A model generated the notes under the pieces. The model was not told the DNA's origin and did not search any database. It saw nothing but the letters and a program-made list of their open reading frames with translations. Position numbers and translations under genes: made by a program. This document shows, piece after piece, positions 1 to 9,813 of a stretch of 64,000 bases of DNA (within the stretch, counting starts at the first letter, position 1; the number at the start of each line of letters is the position of its first letter). Origin of the DNA: Pseudoalteromonas luteoviolacea (lineage in GTDB: Bacteria > Pseudomonadota > Gammaproteobacteria > Enterobacterales > Alteromonadaceae); assembly GCF_018100925.1 (NCBI RefSeq), contig NZ_JAGJEH010000004.1, positions 310,001 to 374,000 of the forward strand, given 5' to 3'.

Positions 1-72
1 GGCTCTGGATGGCACTACTTAATGGTGTCTGGCCAAGGTACCGGAACACAGCTTAACGCAAAGTTTGAATAA
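1..72 (+). CDS. 3' end of an unidentified protein
   Basis: An open frame runs from the window edge to a TAA stop and gives a 23-residue C-terminus ending in QLNAKFE. It is followed 22 bases later by a strong terminator hairpin, which fits a real gene end. The fragment is rich in Gly, Ser and Thr, but it is too short to identify the family. The upstream part lies outside the window. Confidence 0.6.
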   Translation, partial: GSGWHYLMVSGQGTGTQLNAKFE

Positions 73-94
73 ACAGATAATCTTCTCACTGGCC

Positions 95-124
95 AAAGCC
101 TCTTAGCAATAAGAGGCTTTTTTA
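95..124 (+). terminator. Rho-independent terminator
   Basis: A perfect 11-bp stem (AAAGCCTCTTA with TAAGAGGCTTT) closes a GCAA loop and runs into T residues. It ends the plus-strand gene at the left edge. Because it is symmetric with A and T flanks, it can also serve the small minus-strand gene that ends at its right side. Confidence 0.85.
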
Positions 125-379
125 TAGGGTAAACAGGTACGCAACCCCTAGCCCACATAAACAAAATAGCACCTTCATCAAAAGACTTAGCCCCTTATTT
201 TTGTTTGACATTTCATTTTTCCTAATGCCTTTAAGATAGCGTGCGTCTTTACTAGACAAACCTTTGCAGTGCGGGCATTCAGATTGATCATCACTCACTA
301 AAACACCGCACCTTTCACATGGGCTACTATGCTCACTTTTGTAATTAAAAAACTGAAACCACATCTTTTCTTTAAGCAC
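122..379 (-). CDS. small zinc-ribbon membrane protein
   Basis: This is an unrecognised protein of 85 residues (80 if the internal ATG at 364 is used; the longer form starts with GTG). It has a CERC...CPHC pair about a dozen residues apart near the N-terminus, typical of a rubredoxin-like zinc ribbon. A basic stretch follows, and then one hydrophobic helix at the C-terminus (about residues 64-83). The likely topology is a cytoplasmic zinc knuckle anchored in the inner membrane. It lies between the left-edge terminator and ccoG and shares their strand with ccoG. The function is not known; the Cys spacing makes chance coding unlikely. Confidence 0.6.
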   Translation of the reverse strand: MLKEKMWFQFFNYKSEHSSPCERCGVLVSDDQSECPHCKGLSSKDARYLKGIRKNEMSNKNKGLSLLMKVLFCLCGLGVAYLFTL

Positions 380-465
380 CTATAGTAGAACTACAAGCTG
401 ATTACCAAAGCACTGTTTTGCCAAGGAGTATGACAGCTATCAACAGGCTAATTGTACAGATAATT

Positions 466-498
466 TCGAAAAAATAAAAAAGGGCCAATTGGCCCTTG
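466..498 (-). terminator. terminator of ccoG
   Basis: On the minus strand the palindrome AAGGGCCAATTGGCCCTT is followed by a long T-rich tract (TTTTATTTTTTC). This is a classical intrinsic terminator about 30 bases beyond the ccoG stop codon. Confidence 0.8.
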
Positions 499-526
499 AG
501 GAATAACCCAGTGCTCTACTAAAACA

Positions 527-1909
527 CTAGTTTTTATAAAAATAGCTGTCTTTCGTAATCGAAATACTACTATCTTCATTCGCGGAAATGGTGAATTGGA
601 TTGGCGTACGCTTTCTCTGAATGTCATAACCATCGGCAGCAATGGTGACAGGGACGAGTAACATTTTGCCCCCTTGGATCTCAATCTCTTGTGGCGCGCT
701 CAATTCTGCGCCCTGTAACCCATTGAAGCTAACTTGGTAATGCAAAGTTTGCTGGGTTTTATTGATGATGCTTAAGGTATAAGGGTTTTCAACTAAGCCT
801 TCAAAATTTACTCGATACAACGCATTTCGGTCACGGATCACGGATGCTTCTATCGGAGTGCGATTAAATGCCCAAATAGCCATTGTCGCTACAATCACAA
901 CAAATAACCCTGCGTAACCTACGAGCTTTAACCTAAATGGACTGGAAGTTTTTCCGCCAGCTTGATTTTCACTGGCATACTTGATCAATCCAGTAGAGTA
1001 ACCAAACTTATGCATCGTATCGTCACAGGCATCGATACAAAGCCCACAATTGATGCACTCGTATTGCAACCCATTTCTTATGTCAATACCTGCGGGGCAA
1101 ACTTCTACACACAGATTGCAATCAACACAATCTCCCAAACCTTTCGCTTTATAATCAGACTTACGTTTGCGTGGTCCCCTATGCTCCCCTCTTTGCGCAT
1201 CGTAGGTAACAACCAAGGTGTCTTTGTCAAACATTACCGATTGAAAGCGCGAGTATGGACATGCGACATTGCACATTTTTTCTCTTAAAAAGCCTGCGTT
1301 CCCATATGTACAAAAGGCAAATAAAAACACCCAAAAGCTTACTAGCCCAGACCATTCCAACGTAAACATATCCATGTATAAAGTTTTGGCTGGTACAAAA
1401 TACGCCATAAAAGAGGTCGCAGTAAAAAGTGAAATTACAAGCCAAATAGCGTGCTTAGTCATTTTTCTAGCTGCTTTTTGTGCATTCCAGCTTGCTTTGT
1501 CTAATTTAATCCGTTGGTTACGTGTTCCTTCCACACGGTGTTCAACCCAAGTAAACATTAACATCCAAATGGTTTGTGGGCAGGTATAACCACACCATAC
1601 ACGCCCAAGCCAATTTGTTACGAAGAAAAGGCCGAAGGCTCCAGCCATAAATATCCATGCTAGGATCATAAAGTCATGAGGTAAAAATGTTTGGCCAAAA
1701 ATCCTAAATTGCTGACTCGCAACATCTAGAAGAATAGCTTGTTGACCTTTATACGGGATCCATGGAATAGCGACAAATATAAACATTAGGATCCAACCAA
1801 GATAGCGACGGATTTTTTGGAAGAACCCTTTTTGTTCACGGATATAAATTGGGCCCTCTTGCTTGTAGGGCTTGATAATCATATCCTCTTCTTTTATATC
1901 AAACTTCAT
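527..1909 (-). CDS. ccoG: CcoG/RdxA/FixG cytochrome cbb3 oxidase accessory protein
   Basis: This 460-residue inner-membrane polyferredoxin has family-typical length. Hydrophobic helices lie near residues 37-50, 80-98, 154-170, 187-200 and 330-347. A membrane-proximal CGYTCP motif (106-111) and two ferredoxin-type cluster motifs, CxxCxxCxxxCP (261-272) and CxxCxxCxxxC (285-295), would hold two [4Fe-4S] clusters. The C-terminal third is a periplasmic Ig-like domain. CcoG proteins act in copper reduction and delivery during assembly of the cbb3 oxidase. Unusually, ccoNOPQ and ccoHIS are not next to it; a sigma-54 activator lies directly upstream instead. A -24/-12 promoter and an enhancer-like palindrome precede the start, so transcription is probably controlled by that neighbour. 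Confidence 0.93.
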   Translation of the reverse strand: MKFDIKEEDMIIKPYKQEGPIYIREQKGFFQKIRRYLGWILMFIFVAIPWIPYKGQQAILLDVASQQFRIFGQTFLPHDFMILAWIFMAGAFGLFFVTNWLGRVWCGYTCPQTIWMLMFTWVEHRVEGTRNQRIKLDKASWNAQKAARKMTKHAIWLVISLFTATSFMAYFVPAKTLYMDMFTLEWSGLVSFWVFLFAFCTYGNAGFLREKMCNVACPYSRFQSVMFDKDTLVVTYDAQRGEHRGPRKRKSDYKAKGLGDCVDCNLCVEVCPAGIDIRNGLQYECINCGLCIDACDDTMHKFGYSTGLIKYASENQAGGKTSSPFRLKLVGYAGLFVVIVATMAIWAFNRTPIEASVIRDRNALYRVNFEGLVENPYTLSIINKTQQTLHYQVSFNGLQGAELSAPQEIEIQGGKMLLVPVTIAADGYDIQRKRTPIQFTISANEDSSISITKDSYFYKN

Positions 1910-1947
1910 ATTACTTGCTTACATTAAGTGAAACACACCTTGTCATT

Positions 1948-1963
1948 TGCAACTTTCAGACCA
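1948..1963 (-). promoter_or_regulatory. sigma-54 (-24/-12) promoter of ccoG
   Basis: The minus strand reads TGGTCTGAAAGTTGCA. This has the invariant GG and GC of RpoN promoters, with exactly eight bases between TGG and TTGC. It lies 39 bases upstream of the ccoG ATG and 58-73 bases downstream of the 24-bp palindrome, which is a suitable place for an enhancer-bound activator. Confidence 0.75.
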
Positions 1964-2020
1964 AACTGAAACTTATATATAATATTGATTTTTATATATT
2001 TTTATTTTTTATTCAATTTA

Positions 2021-2044
2021 TTAATCGTGATATATCACGATTAA
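2021..2044. promoter_or_regulatory. enhancer/operator palindrome, copy 1
   Basis: This is a perfect 24-bp palindrome with core TCGTGATATATCACGA, between the activator stop codon and the ccoG sigma-54 promoter. A near-identical copy (one core mismatch) overlaps the start region of the activator gene at 3497-3512. Two copies, one at each place the regulator would be expected to act, make this its likely binding site. Confidence 0.75.
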
Positions 2045-2047
2045 CCT

Positions 2048-3487
2048 CTAAATATCGCGCTTTTTAACAATTCCAAGCTTTTTCATTTTCGAGCGCAATG
2101 TGCTTTCATTCAAGCCAAGCTTATCTGCGGCCCCCTTGCTTCCAGATATTTTCCAATTGCTCAGTTCGAGTACTTCTGCAATGTGCGCTTTCTGAATTTC
2201 ATCAAGGCGCAAGCTGATCTCACTTTCGTCATTCACCCCATCCTCAATGCACAGCGGCTGAGATAGGTGCAGAGTATGACCGTTGGCCAGTATAGCTTCT
2301 CGTTCGAGTATATTTTGTAGTTCTCGAATGTTGCCCGGCCAGCCATACAACTGTAGTTTTTTAAGTGATGTTTTGGCAATTCCCTGAATGTGTTTTCCCA
2401 GACGGACATTCAATTTGTTGATCATGTTTGCGCATAGCATCGGGATATCTTCTCTTCGCTCCCTAAGTGGTGGGACTTTAATAGGAAATACGTTCAATCG
2501 ATAATATAGGTCCATCCTAAACGTCCCTTGCTCAACCATTTGCCAAAGATCTCTGTTCGTAGCCGCTATAACACGAATATTAACGGAGATTGTTTTACTG
2601 CCTCCAACACGCTCAAACTCCTGCTCCTGCAATACTCGCAACAATTTACTTTGTGCTTCTTGGGGCAACTCCCCGATTTCATCTAAAAAAAGCGTTCCGT
2701 TGTGGGCCAGCTCGAATCGCCCTTTCCTTCTATCATGAGCACCAGTAAAAGCACCCTTTTCATGGCCAAACAGCTCCGACTCTAACAAACTAGGGGAAAA
2801 CGCCGCGCAGTTGACCCTTACGAATGGTAATTCAGATCGTGCGCTTAGCGCATGTAGATTACGCGCAACTAACTCCTTACCCGTGCCGTTTTCACCTAGA
2901 ATAAGCACAGTACTATCAGTTTTACTCACTAGCTTAATTTGCTCTAACATACGATTGAAGACATGGCTTTCACCAACTAGACCGGATCCTTGCCAGTTTT
3001 GGTTGATTTCGGACAATAAATAGCTGTTTTCGTCTTTAAGCTGCTCGGAAAGAGATTGAACTTGCGTCAATGCATCCCGCAGTGCCTGCTCTGTTTCAAC
3101 CTGCTGTGAAATATCGCGAAAAATAGCCACGGCACCGATTACTTGGGCATCCCGGTACACAGGCGTCGACGTATACTCCACTGGAAAGCAAGAACCATCT
3201 TTACGCCAAAACACCTCTCCTTTGACATACCGTGTTTCCCCATCAAACATGGTTTTATAGATCTGACATTCATCTGCAGGGTATTCACTGCCATCTGCAT
3301 GGCTGTGGTGATGATATTGGTGGATTTTTTTGCCAAGTAACTCGTCGGCGCTCCAACCTGTCATTTTCTCTGCGGCTGGATTAATAAATACAGCATTACC
3401 CGATAAGTCAAAACCGTAGATCCCCTCGCCTACCGCGTTTAATAACAACTTAGGATCATTTAAGAAGTGCTTAATAACTGATGACAT
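2048..3487 (-). CDS. PAS-domain sigma-54-dependent transcriptional activator
   Basis: This 479-residue enhancer-binding protein has no receiver domain. An N-terminal PAS domain (about 12-128) carries an unusual His-rich stretch (HQYHHHSH, 56-63) and a Cys at 74. A short coiled coil follows (130-160). The AAA+ domain shows Walker A GENGTGKE (198-205), the sigma-54 contact loop GAFTGA (245-250) and Walker B GTLFLDE (264-270). A Fis-type helix-turn-helix ends the protein (about 435-475). The His/Cys content of the PAS domain suggests a metal, haem or redox signal, but this is inference. It lies head-to-tail upstream of ccoG. A palindrome next to its own Shine-Dalgarno (GAGGAAAG) suggests negative autoregulation. 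Confidence 0.9.
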   Translation of the reverse strand: MSSVIKHFLNDPKLLLNAVGEGIYGFDLSGNAVFINPAAEKMTGWSADELLGKKIHQYHHHSHADGSEYPADECQIYKTMFDGETRYVKGEVFWRKDGSCFPVEYTSTPVYRDAQVIGAVAIFRDISQQVETEQALRDALTQVQSLSEQLKDENSYLLSEINQNWQGSGLVGESHVFNRMLEQIKLVSKTDSTVLILGENGTGKELVARNLHALSARSELPFVRVNCAAFSPSLLESELFGHEKGAFTGAHDRRKGRFELAHNGTLFLDEIGELPQEAQSKLLRVLQEQEFERVGGSKTISVNIRVIAATNRDLWQMVEQGTFRMDLYYRLNVFPIKVPPLRERREDIPMLCANMINKLNVRLGKHIQGIAKTSLKKLQLYGWPGNIRELQNILEREAILANGHTLHLSQPLCIEDGVNDESEISLRLDEIQKAHIAEVLELSNWKISGSKGAADKLGLNESTLRSKMKKLGIVKKRDI

Positions 3488-3496
3488 TATCTTTCC

Positions 3497-3512
3497 TCGT
3501 GATATTTCACGA
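3497..3512. promoter_or_regulatory. operator palindrome, copy 2
   Basis: TCGTGATATTTCACGA lies 10 bases upstream of the activator start codon and abuts its Shine-Dalgarno. It matches the palindrome upstream of ccoG except at one central base, and both carry the same ATTAA flank on one side. Binding here would cover the transcription start and should repress. Confidence 0.7.
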
Positions 3513-3576
3513 TTAATACTACGCCAATCTACTTGTTCAAACTAGGAACCGGGCGGTAAAGAATGATCTAGGTCAA
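3513..3576 (-). promoter_or_regulatory. sigma-70 promoter of the activator gene with FNR-like box
   Basis: On the minus strand TTGAAC (3540-3535), a 16-base spacer and TATTAA (3518-3513) form a plausible sigma-70 promoter whose start point falls inside the operator palindrome. About 60 bases upstream of that start, TTGACCTAGATCAT (3576-3563) resembles an FNR box (TTGAT-N4-ATCAA). Oxygen control of the activator would fit a cbb3-oxidase assembly role, but the box is imperfect. Confidence 0.45.
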
Positions 3577-3603
3577 TCGATAACAATAAAAGGAAAGGGA
3601 CAT

Positions 3604-3635
3604 AAAAAAGCCCAGTAACAATGTACCGGGCTTTT
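3604..3635 (-). terminator. terminator of greA
   Basis: On the minus strand AAAAGCCCGGTA and TACTGGGCTTTT can pair (one mismatch) around a short loop, followed by further T residues. It lies about 20 bases after the greA stop codon. Confidence 0.8.
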
Positions 3636-3654
3636 GGTCTATAGGTTAGACTAA

Positions 3655-4131
3655 TTAGACATATTCAACTTCGATGATTTCGTATTCAACAGTACCGTTT
3701 GGTGTTTGAATATTAACTGAATCATCTAATTCTTTACCAATTAAGCCACGTGCAATCGGAGAATTAACAGAGATTAAATTGTTTTTAATATCTGCTTCGT
3801 CATCACCAACAATTTTGTACGTTACTTCTTCGTCAGTATCGACATTTACAATAGTTACAGTAGTACCGAAAATGACTTTGCCATTGTTTGCCATTTTTGT
3901 GACATCAATAACTTGAGAAGTTGATAATTTAGCTTCAATTTCTTGGATACGACCCTCACAAAAACCCTGTTGTTCACGCGCAGCGTGATACTCAGCGTTT
4001 TCTTTTAAGTCACCGTGTTCACGCGCTTCTGCGATATCGGCAACAATTTTAGGACGGACCACTTTTTTTAGATGGTTCAGTTCTTCACGAAGCATTTCTT
4101 CGCCTCGTACAGTCATCGGAATTGATTGCAT
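3655..4131 (-). CDS. greA: transcription elongation factor GreA
   Basis: The product rescues backtracked RNA polymerase by stimulating cleavage of the nascent transcript through the secondary channel. The chosen start gives 158 residues beginning [10 protein letters not shown], the usual GreA length. An upstream in-frame start nine codons earlier is less likely because GAGAGA stands just before this ATG. The N-terminal antiparallel coiled coil holds the tip sequence [12 protein letters not shown] with the conserved acidic pair. The C-terminal FKBP-like domain follows, with PIARGLIGK. It lies 46 bases after carB and is followed by a terminator, so it is probably the last gene of the car transcript. 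Confidence 0.95.
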   Translation of the reverse strand: MQSIPMTVRGEEMLREELNHLKKVVRPKIVADIAEAREHGDLKENAEYHAAREQQGFCEGRIQEIEAKLSTSQVIDVTKMANNGKVIFGTTVTIVNVDTDEEVTYKIVGDDEADIKNNLISVNSPIARGLIGKELDDSVNIQTPNGTVEYEIIEVEYV

Positions 4132-4177
4132 AAGTCTCTCACTTGCAACCAAGGCCAAAGGCCTTGGCTTATATCCA

Positions 4178-7100
4178 TTAGTTCAATCGCTGGTGTAGTT
4201 CTTGTACAGAGTTTACAGAGCTTCTGTCGTCTGCGGCATGCGCAGTACAGTTTGCAAACGCTGCATTTAGCGTGGTGGTGTAGTTAGTCTTATGCTGAAG
4301 TGCACCACGACGTAACACCTTCGAATCTTCAATCGCTTGGCGACCTTCTGTCGTATTTACGATGTAGCTGTACTCACCATTCTTGATGCGGTCAAGAATA
4401 TGAGGACGACCTTCGAATACTTTGTTCACGCGACGTACTTCAATACCTGCTTCTTCTAAAGCTTTAGCTGTGCCGTTTGTTGCATCAAGCTCAAAACCGA
4501 TAGCTTTCATTGTTTTAGCAAGCTCAACTACGCGTGACTTGTCGCTGTTACGAACAGATAGTAACGCGCGACCGCCACGTGGTAAAGCGTTTGATGCACC
4601 TAATTGTGCTTTCGCGAACGCTTCGGCGAAGTTTTCACCAACACCCATAACTTCACCCGTTGAACGCATCTCAGGGCCACGAATTGGGTCAACACCTAAG
4701 AACTTAGCAAAAGGAAGTACGACTTCTTTTACGCTGTAATAAGGTGGGATAACTTCTTTAGTCACGCCTTGGCTCTCAAGAGACTGACCAACCATACAAC
4801 GTGCCGCTACTTTTGCTAGTGCAACACCTGTTGCTTTTGAAACAAATGGTACAGTACGCGCGGCACGAGGGTTAACCTCGATTAGGTATACTTTGCCATC
4901 TTTCACTGCAAATTGGGTATTCATTAGACCCACAACACCTAGCTCAAGTGCCATGTCACGAACCTGCTTACGCATTACGTCTTGGATATCTTGAGAAAGC
5001 GAGTGTGCCGGAAGTGAACACGCTGAGTCACCTGAGTGTACACCTGCTTGTTCAATATGCTCCATGATACCGCCGATGATCACGTTTTCACCATCACAGA
5101 TAGCATCCACGTCCACTTCGATTGCATCGTCTAGGAAACGGTCTAAAAGTACAGGCGCTTCATTAGAAACGGATACAGCTTCTGTCATGTAACGACGTAG
5201 GTCATCTTCATCGTAAACGATTTCCATCGCACGACCACCTAATACGTAAGAAGGACGTACAACTAGAGGGAAACCAATTTCTTGAGATTTAGCTACCGCT
5301 TCTTCTAGTGAAGTCACCGTCGCGTTCTCAGGCTGAAGAAGGTCTAGGCGCTCAACAAGTTGCTGGAAGCGCTCACGGTCTTCTGCACGGTCGATCGCAT
5401 CTGGAGAAGTACCAATTACTGGCACACCATTCGCCTCTAAGTCACGTGCTAGTTTAAGTGGCGTTTGACCACCGTACTGAACGATAACACCTTTAGGCTT
5501 TTCAACACGTACGATTTCTAGTACATCTTCAAGTGTAATTGGCTCAAAGAATAGGCGATCAGAAGTGTCATAATCTGTAGAAACTGTCTCAGGGTTACAG
5601 TTAACCATGATAGTTTCATAGCCATCCTCACGCATTGCAAGCGCCGCGTGCACACAACAATAGTCGAACTCGATACCTTGGCCGATACGGTTAGGACCAC
5701 CACCGATAACCATGATTTTGTCTTTTTCAGACGGTGCTGCTTCACACTCTTCGTCATATGAAGAGTACATGTAAGCTGTGTCTGAGCTGAACTCAGCTGC
5801 ACATGTATCAACACGCTTGTAAACAGGTAAGATCTCTAACTGATGACGCTTTTTACGGATTTCTTTTTCAGAAACACCTGCAATTTCAGCGATACGCGCA
5901 TCAGAGAAACCTTTACGCTTTAAGCGACGCAAGAAGTCTTTGTTAAGGCCCGCAAGGCCTGCTTCTGCAATAGCAGTTTCATCTTTGATGATGTCTTCAA
6001 TCTGAACTAAGTACCAACGGTCAATCTTAGTTAGGTCAAATACATCGTCAACACTCATACCGTGACGCATTGCATCCGCAATGTACCATATACGCTCTGC
6101 ACCTGGCTCACGTAGTTCACGAATGATAGTTTCTTTTGCTTTAGGGTCATCAAGTGCAACGATTGGGTTGAAACCCGTTGCGCCAACTTCTAGGCCACGA
6201 AGTGCTTTGTGAAGTGACTCTTGCTGGTTACGACCAATCGCCATAACCTCACCAACAGACTTCATCTGAGTCGTTAGGCGGTCATTTGCACCTGCAAACT
6301 TTTCAAAGTTGAAACGAGGGATCTTAGTCACAACGTAGTCAATTGAAGGCTCGAAAGATGCTGGTGTTGCGCCACCAGTAATGTCGTTTTGAAGCTCGTC
6401 AAGCGTGTAACCTACAGCAAGTTTTGCTGCAATTTTCGCGATTGGGAAACCCGTTGCTTTTGATGCAAGAGCTGATGAACGAGATACACGTGGGTTCATC
6501 TCGATGATAACCATACGGCCATCTTTTGGATTCACACCAAATTGTACGTTTGAACCACCTGTTTCAACACCAATCTCACGCAGTACCGCCATAGAAGCGT
6601 TACGCATTAATTGATATTCTTTATCAGTAAGCGTCTGCGCAGGTGCCACCGTGATTGAGTCACCAGTGTGAACACCCATTGGGTCAAAGTTTTCAATCGA
6701 ACATACAATGATACAGTTGTCGTTTTTGTCACGTACAACTTCCATCTCATACTCTTTCCAGCCCAGTAAGCTTTCATCGATAAGAAGTTCATTTGTTGGC
6801 GATAAATCTAAACCACGTGTACAGATTTCTTCGAACTCTTCCATGTTATAAGCAACACCACCACCGGTACCACCCATTGTGAAAGAAGGACGAATAATAC
6901 ATGGGAAGCCAATGCGAGTAAGTACGTCTTTCGCTTCGTCCATAGAGTGTGCAATCTCTGCGCGAGGACACTCAAGGCCAATGTTTTTCATCGCGATGTC
7001 GAAACGCTCACGGTTTTCAGCTTTGTCGATTGCATCAGCTGTTGCGCCAATCAACTCAACATCATGTTTGGCAAGTACACCGTGCTTGTCTAAGTCCAGT

Positions 7101-7396
7101 GCACAGTTAAGCGCAGTTTGACCACCCATTGTAGGAAGGACTGCATCTGGCTTCTCTTTTTCAATGATTTTTTCTACAACTTCCCAGTGAATTGGCTCGA
7201 TGTACGTCGCATCTGCCATTTCCGGGTCAGTCATAATAGTTGCAGGGTTCGAGTTTACAAGAATTACTCGATAGCCTTCTTCTCTAAGCGCTTTACAGGC
7301 CTGAGCACCAGAGTAGTCAAATTCACATGCTTGGCCGATAACAATTGGGCCTGCGCCCAAGATTAGAATGCTTTTTATGTCGGTACGTTTTGGCAT
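4178..7396 (-). CDS. carB: carbamoyl-phosphate synthase large subunit
   Basis: This protein of 1072 residues (family norm about 1073) uses ammonia from CarA, bicarbonate and two ATP to make carbamoyl phosphate for arginine and pyrimidines. The two homologous ATP-grasp halves are clear: the first begins [20 protein letters not shown] and the second has [17 protein letters not shown] near residue 558. Each half holds the PSFxxGGxG or [10 protein letters not shown] nucleotide loop and an EVNPR or EMNPR metal motif. The C-terminal MGS-like domain (from about 940) is the allosteric region for UMP and ornithine. It lies 18 bases after carA with a GGAG ribosome site. Confidence 0.97.
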   Translation of the reverse strand: MPKRTDIKSILILGAGPIVIGQACEFDYSGAQACKALREEGYRVILVNSNPATIMTDPEMADATYIEPIHWEVVEKIIEKEKPDAVLPTMGGQTALNCALDLDKHGVLAKHDVELIGATADAIDKAENRERFDIAMKNIGLECPRAEIAHSMDEAKDVLTRIGFPCIIRPSFTMGGTGGGVAYNMEEFEEICTRGLDLSPTNELLIDESLLGWKEYEMEVVRDKNDNCIIVCSIENFDPMGVHTGDSITVAPAQTLTDKEYQLMRNASMAVLREIGVETGGSNVQFGVNPKDGRMVIIEMNPRVSRSSALASKATGFPIAKIAAKLAVGYTLDELQNDITGGATPASFEPSIDYVVTKIPRFNFEKFAGANDRLTTQMKSVGEVMAIGRNQQESLHKALRGLEVGATGFNPIVALDDPKAKETIIRELREPGAERIWYIADAMRHGMSVDDVFDLTKIDRWYLVQIEDIIKDETAIAEAGLAGLNKDFLRRLKRKGFSDARIAEIAGVSEKEIRKKRHQLEILPVYKRVDTCAAEFSSDTAYMYSSYDEECEAAPSEKDKIMVIGGGPNRIGQGIEFDYCCVHAALAMREDGYETIMVNCNPETVSTDYDTSDRLFFEPITLEDVLEIVRVEKPKGVIVQYGGQTPLKLARDLEANGVPVIGTSPDAIDRAEDRERFQQLVERLDLLQPENATVTSLEEAVAKSQEIGFPLVVRPSYVLGGRAMEIVYDEDDLRRYMTEAVSVSNEAPVLLDRFLDDAIEVDVDAICDGENVIIGGIMEHIEQAGVHSGDSACSLPAHSLSQDIQDVMRKQVRDMALELGVVGLMNTQFAVKDGKVYLIEVNPRAARTVPFVSKATGVALAKVAARCMVGQSLESQGVTKEVIPPYYSVKEVVLPFAKFLGVDPIRGPEMRSTGEVMGVGENFAEAFAKAQLGASNALPRGGRALLSVRNSDKSRVVELAKTMKAIGFELDATNGTAKALEEAGIEVRRVNKVFEGRPHILDRIKNGEYSYIVNTTEGRQAIEDSKVLRRGALQHKTNYTTTLNAAFANCTAHAADDRSSVNSVQELHQRLN

Positions 7397-7414
7397 TGTT
7401 ACTCCAGTAATAAA

Positions 7415-8551
7415 TTAGGCTTTACGCGCTTGCATTAATTCAATGAAGTGGTCAAACAACGGTGCAGCGTCGTGTGGACCAGGACTCGCTTCAGGGTGAC
7501 CTTGGAAACTGAAAGCAGGCTTATCAGTGCGGTGAATACCCTGTAACGTACCGTCGAATAGAGACTTGTGCGTTGCGCGAAGGTTGTCAGGGAGACTCTC
7601 TTCATCAGCAGCAAAACCATGGTTTTGAGCAGTGATCATCACAACATCACGATCTAGGTCTTTAACTGGGTGGTTACCACCGTGGTGACCAAACTTCATT
7701 TTTACTGTTTTTGCACCAGATGCTAATGCCAGTAATTGGTGACCTAGACAAATACCAAAAATTGGAGTGTCTGTTTCAAGGAAAGACTTGATAGCATCAA
7801 TCGCGTAAGTACATGGCTCTGGATCACCAGGTCCGTTTGATAGGAAGATGCCATCAGGGTTTAACGCCAGTACTTCTGCAGCGGAGGTTTCTGCAGGGAC
7901 AACGGTTAGTTTACAGCCGCGGTCAACTAGCATACGTAAGATATTTTTCTTTACACCAAAATCGTAGGCTACAACATGGAACTGCTCTTCACCTTGCTCA
8001 AGCGTTTTAAAGCCTTCGCCTAGTGTCCAGCTACCTTCATTCCATTGGAAAGAAGACTCTGTTGTTACTACTTTTGCTAAATCCATTCCTTTCAGGCCAG
8101 GGAATGCCTTAGCCGCTTCAAGCGCCTTTTGCTCATCGACATCATCACCAGCGATGATACATCCATTTTGAGCACCCTTATCACGTAGGATACGCGTCAA
8201 TTTACGCGTATCGATATCCGCTATCCCTAGAATATTACGTTCTTTTAAATAATCACTTAACGATTGTTCGTTACGGAAATTACTTGCAAGTAATGGTAAG
8301 TCACGAATCACAAGGCCTTTAGCCCAGATTTTGTCCGCTTCTTCGTCTTCACTGTTTGTACCAGTGTTTCCGATGTGCGGGTAAGTTAAGGTGACAATTT
8401 GTTCCGCATAAGACGGATCTGTCAAGATTTCTTGATATCCTGTCATAGACGTATTGAATACTACCTCACCAACAGATATACCGTCGGCGCCGATGGCAGT
8501 ACCGCGAAACACCGTACCGTCTTCAAGGACTAACAGAGCGGATTTAGTCAA
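7415..8551 (-). CDS. carA: carbamoyl-phosphate synthase small subunit (TTG start)
   Basis: This glutamine amidotransferase subunit passes ammonia to CarB. The class I GATase domain shows the nucleophile elbow GICLGHQ and the [11 protein letters not shown] segment; the N-terminal half is the CarA-specific domain. The start is chosen at TTG (8551-8549), giving 378 residues that begin [11 protein letters not shown] after the initiator. A GGAGG lies five bases upstream of this TTG. The in-frame ATG four codons earlier overlaps that same GGAGG and has no ribosome site of its own. E. coli carA is also known to start at UUG. A terminator-like hairpin lies only about 20 bases upstream, so the gene may be controlled by attenuation. 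Confidence 0.95.
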   Translation of the reverse strand: MTKSALLVLEDGTVFRGTAIGADGISVGEVVFNTSMTGYQEILTDPSYAEQIVTLTYPHIGNTGTNSEDEEADKIWAKGLVIRDLPLLASNFRNEQSLSDYLKERNILGIADIDTRKLTRILRDKGAQNGCIIAGDDVDEQKALEAAKAFPGLKGMDLAKVVTTESSFQWNEGSWTLGEGFKTLEQGEEQFHVVAYDFGVKKNILRMLVDRGCKLTVVPAETSAAEVLALNPDGIFLSNGPGDPEPCTYAIDAIKSFLETDTPIFGICLGHQLLALASGAKTVKMKFGHHGGNHPVKDLDRDVVMITAQNHGFAADEESLPDNLRATHKSLFDGTLQGIHRTDKPAFSFQGHPEASPGPHDAAPLFDHFIELMQARKA

Positions 8552-8569
8552 GTTAACCTCCATAGATAT

Positions 8570-8605
8570 GAAAAAACGGGATAAGCAAACACGCTTTTTT
8601 CCCGT
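8570..8605 (-). terminator. terminator/attenuator hairpin in the carA leader
   Basis: On the minus strand ACGGGA...TCCCGT pairs, with inner AAGC...GCTT, and is followed by six T residues just before carA. It could end dapB transcription, but it lies beyond the 5' end expected for a carA promoter near 8655. It may therefore be a transcription attenuator for carAB. The leader before it is U-rich, as in UTP-sensitive attenuators. Confidence 0.6.
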
Positions 8606-8761
8606 CTACAAAGCGCTTGGTAACACGCAGTAAATAAATTTTTGGCAAATTCGTTATAGTCTACAGCACTTTCTTCGATTCGTCTAACAATTCAATCAAA
8701 AAACTCAAAAATAAGCTGTTAAAACTCTTTTTTAATTGAAACCGCCAAAAAAATAAACAAA

Positions 8762-9562
8762 CTACTTCAAACCTAGCACATCTTGCATATCATAAAGTCC
8801 TGCTGGTTTGTTTTTTAACCATTGCGCAGCCCTTACTGCACCTGATGCAAACGTTAATCGAGATGCTGCTTTATGGGTTAATTCAAGCCTTTCACCCATG
8901 GTTGCAAAGTAAGCGGTATGTTCACCAACTATGTCACCTGCTCGGAGGACTGAATAGCCAATTTCATCTTGACTTTTAGCCGTATGATCACTGCTGCGAT
9001 CATAACGAGCCACCTCATCGTGGTCCCACCCTTTTGCTTCTGCAATAGCTTCACCAATTGCTAATGCTGTTCCTGACGGTGCATCAATTTTGTTTCTGTG
9101 ATGTGCTTCAAAAATCTCTATATCCATTTCGTCGGCAAGCTTAGTCGCCGCTGTTTGGACTAAGTTAAGGAGCAGGTTTACACCCACACTAAAATTACGT
9201 GCAAAAACGATCGGTATTACTTTCGCTGCTTCTCGTAGCTGTGCCATTTCATCATCTGCTAGACCTGTAGTACCAATTACCATTGGTACTTTATTGTCAA
9301 TCGCAGTCTTCAAATGGACCAACATACCTTGAGGTAAAGTGAAATCAATTAACACCTCAGCATGACACTCCTTCGCCTCTTCATCAGAAAAAGTCAGCTC
9401 TGATGAATGCACTGGTTGTAACGCTTTAATTGGGGTTTCTAAAAAAGGCGAGCTTGATCTAACAAATGCGGCAGCCAACTGTGCTCCTTGTTCTATTTCC
9501 ACAGCTTCAATTAAAGCTTGACCCATTCTGCCGTTGGCCCCAAACACACCTATTTTTGTCAT
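8762..9562 (-). CDS. dapB: 4-hydroxy-tetrahydrodipicolinate reductase
   Basis: This enzyme reduces 4-hydroxy-tetrahydrodipicolinate with NAD(P)H in the lysine/diaminopimelate pathway. Its 266 residues fit the family. An N-terminal Rossmann fold has GANGRMG (8-14). The catalytic block HHRNKIDAPSGTA (154-166) holds the His pair, the Lys and the substrate-binding SGT. GTTGL at 97-101 closes the nucleotide site. dapB upstream of carAB is also the enterobacterial order. Nearly 200 bases separate it from carA, so the two are probably transcribed separately or divided by attenuation. Confidence 0.96.
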   Translation of the reverse strand: MTKIGVFGANGRMGQALIEAVEIEQGAQLAAAFVRSSSPFLETPIKALQPVHSSELTFSDEEAKECHAEVLIDFTLPQGMLVHLKTAIDNKVPMVIGTTGLADDEMAQLREAAKVIPIVFARNFSVGVNLLLNLVQTAATKLADEMDIEIFEAHHRNKIDAPSGTALAIGEAIAEAKGWDHDEVARYDRSSDHTAKSQDEIGYSVLRAGDIVGEHTAYFATMGERLELTHKAASRLTFASGAVRAAQWLKNKPAGLYDMQDVLGLK

Positions 9563-9599
9563 TATTCTCTCATTCCTAAAATTATACGTTGCTATAAAT

Positions 9600-9700
9600 C
9601 ACACTAATCACTCCCGTCTAAACAGTACCCGACAGCTATCGCTGTTGGCGGCTTTGCGAGAACGGATCAGGTTGCTATTCAGTAAAATCACTAAGTTACA
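9600..9700 (-). ncRNA. possible structured leader upstream of dapB
   Basis: The minus strand upstream of dapB contains ACAGC-GATA-GCTGT, a clean short hairpin, preceded by CAACCTGATCCG and CGCAAAGCCGCC. The CGCAAAGCC block recalls the core of GEMM (cyclic-di-GMP) riboswitches and AACCTGATCCG recalls TPP elements, but neither consensus is complete. This is flagged only as a possible structured 5' leader. Confidence 0.2.
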
Positions 9701-9813
9701 TCACTAACTGTGATCACCTCAAGCTTTGTCAGGCCTAGAGTTTAGCCCATCTCTATGTCATAGTCAGTTATTCAATAATTATAATAAAGACCGTAGACTT
9801 TAGACGTCTAAAC

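Noticed and set aside
962..1589. Plus-strand reading frames of 106-108 codons
   Set aside because: They lie opposite ccoG, whose protein is unambiguous; no ribosome site or domain.
4422..7366. Several frames of 60-105 codons opposite or inside carB
   Set aside because: Shadow frames of a strongly codon-biased housekeeping gene.
9600..9700. TPP or lysine riboswitch upstream of dapB or the nhaC-like gene
   Set aside because: Only short fragments of these consensuses are present; the invariant thi-box and L-box cores are not complete.
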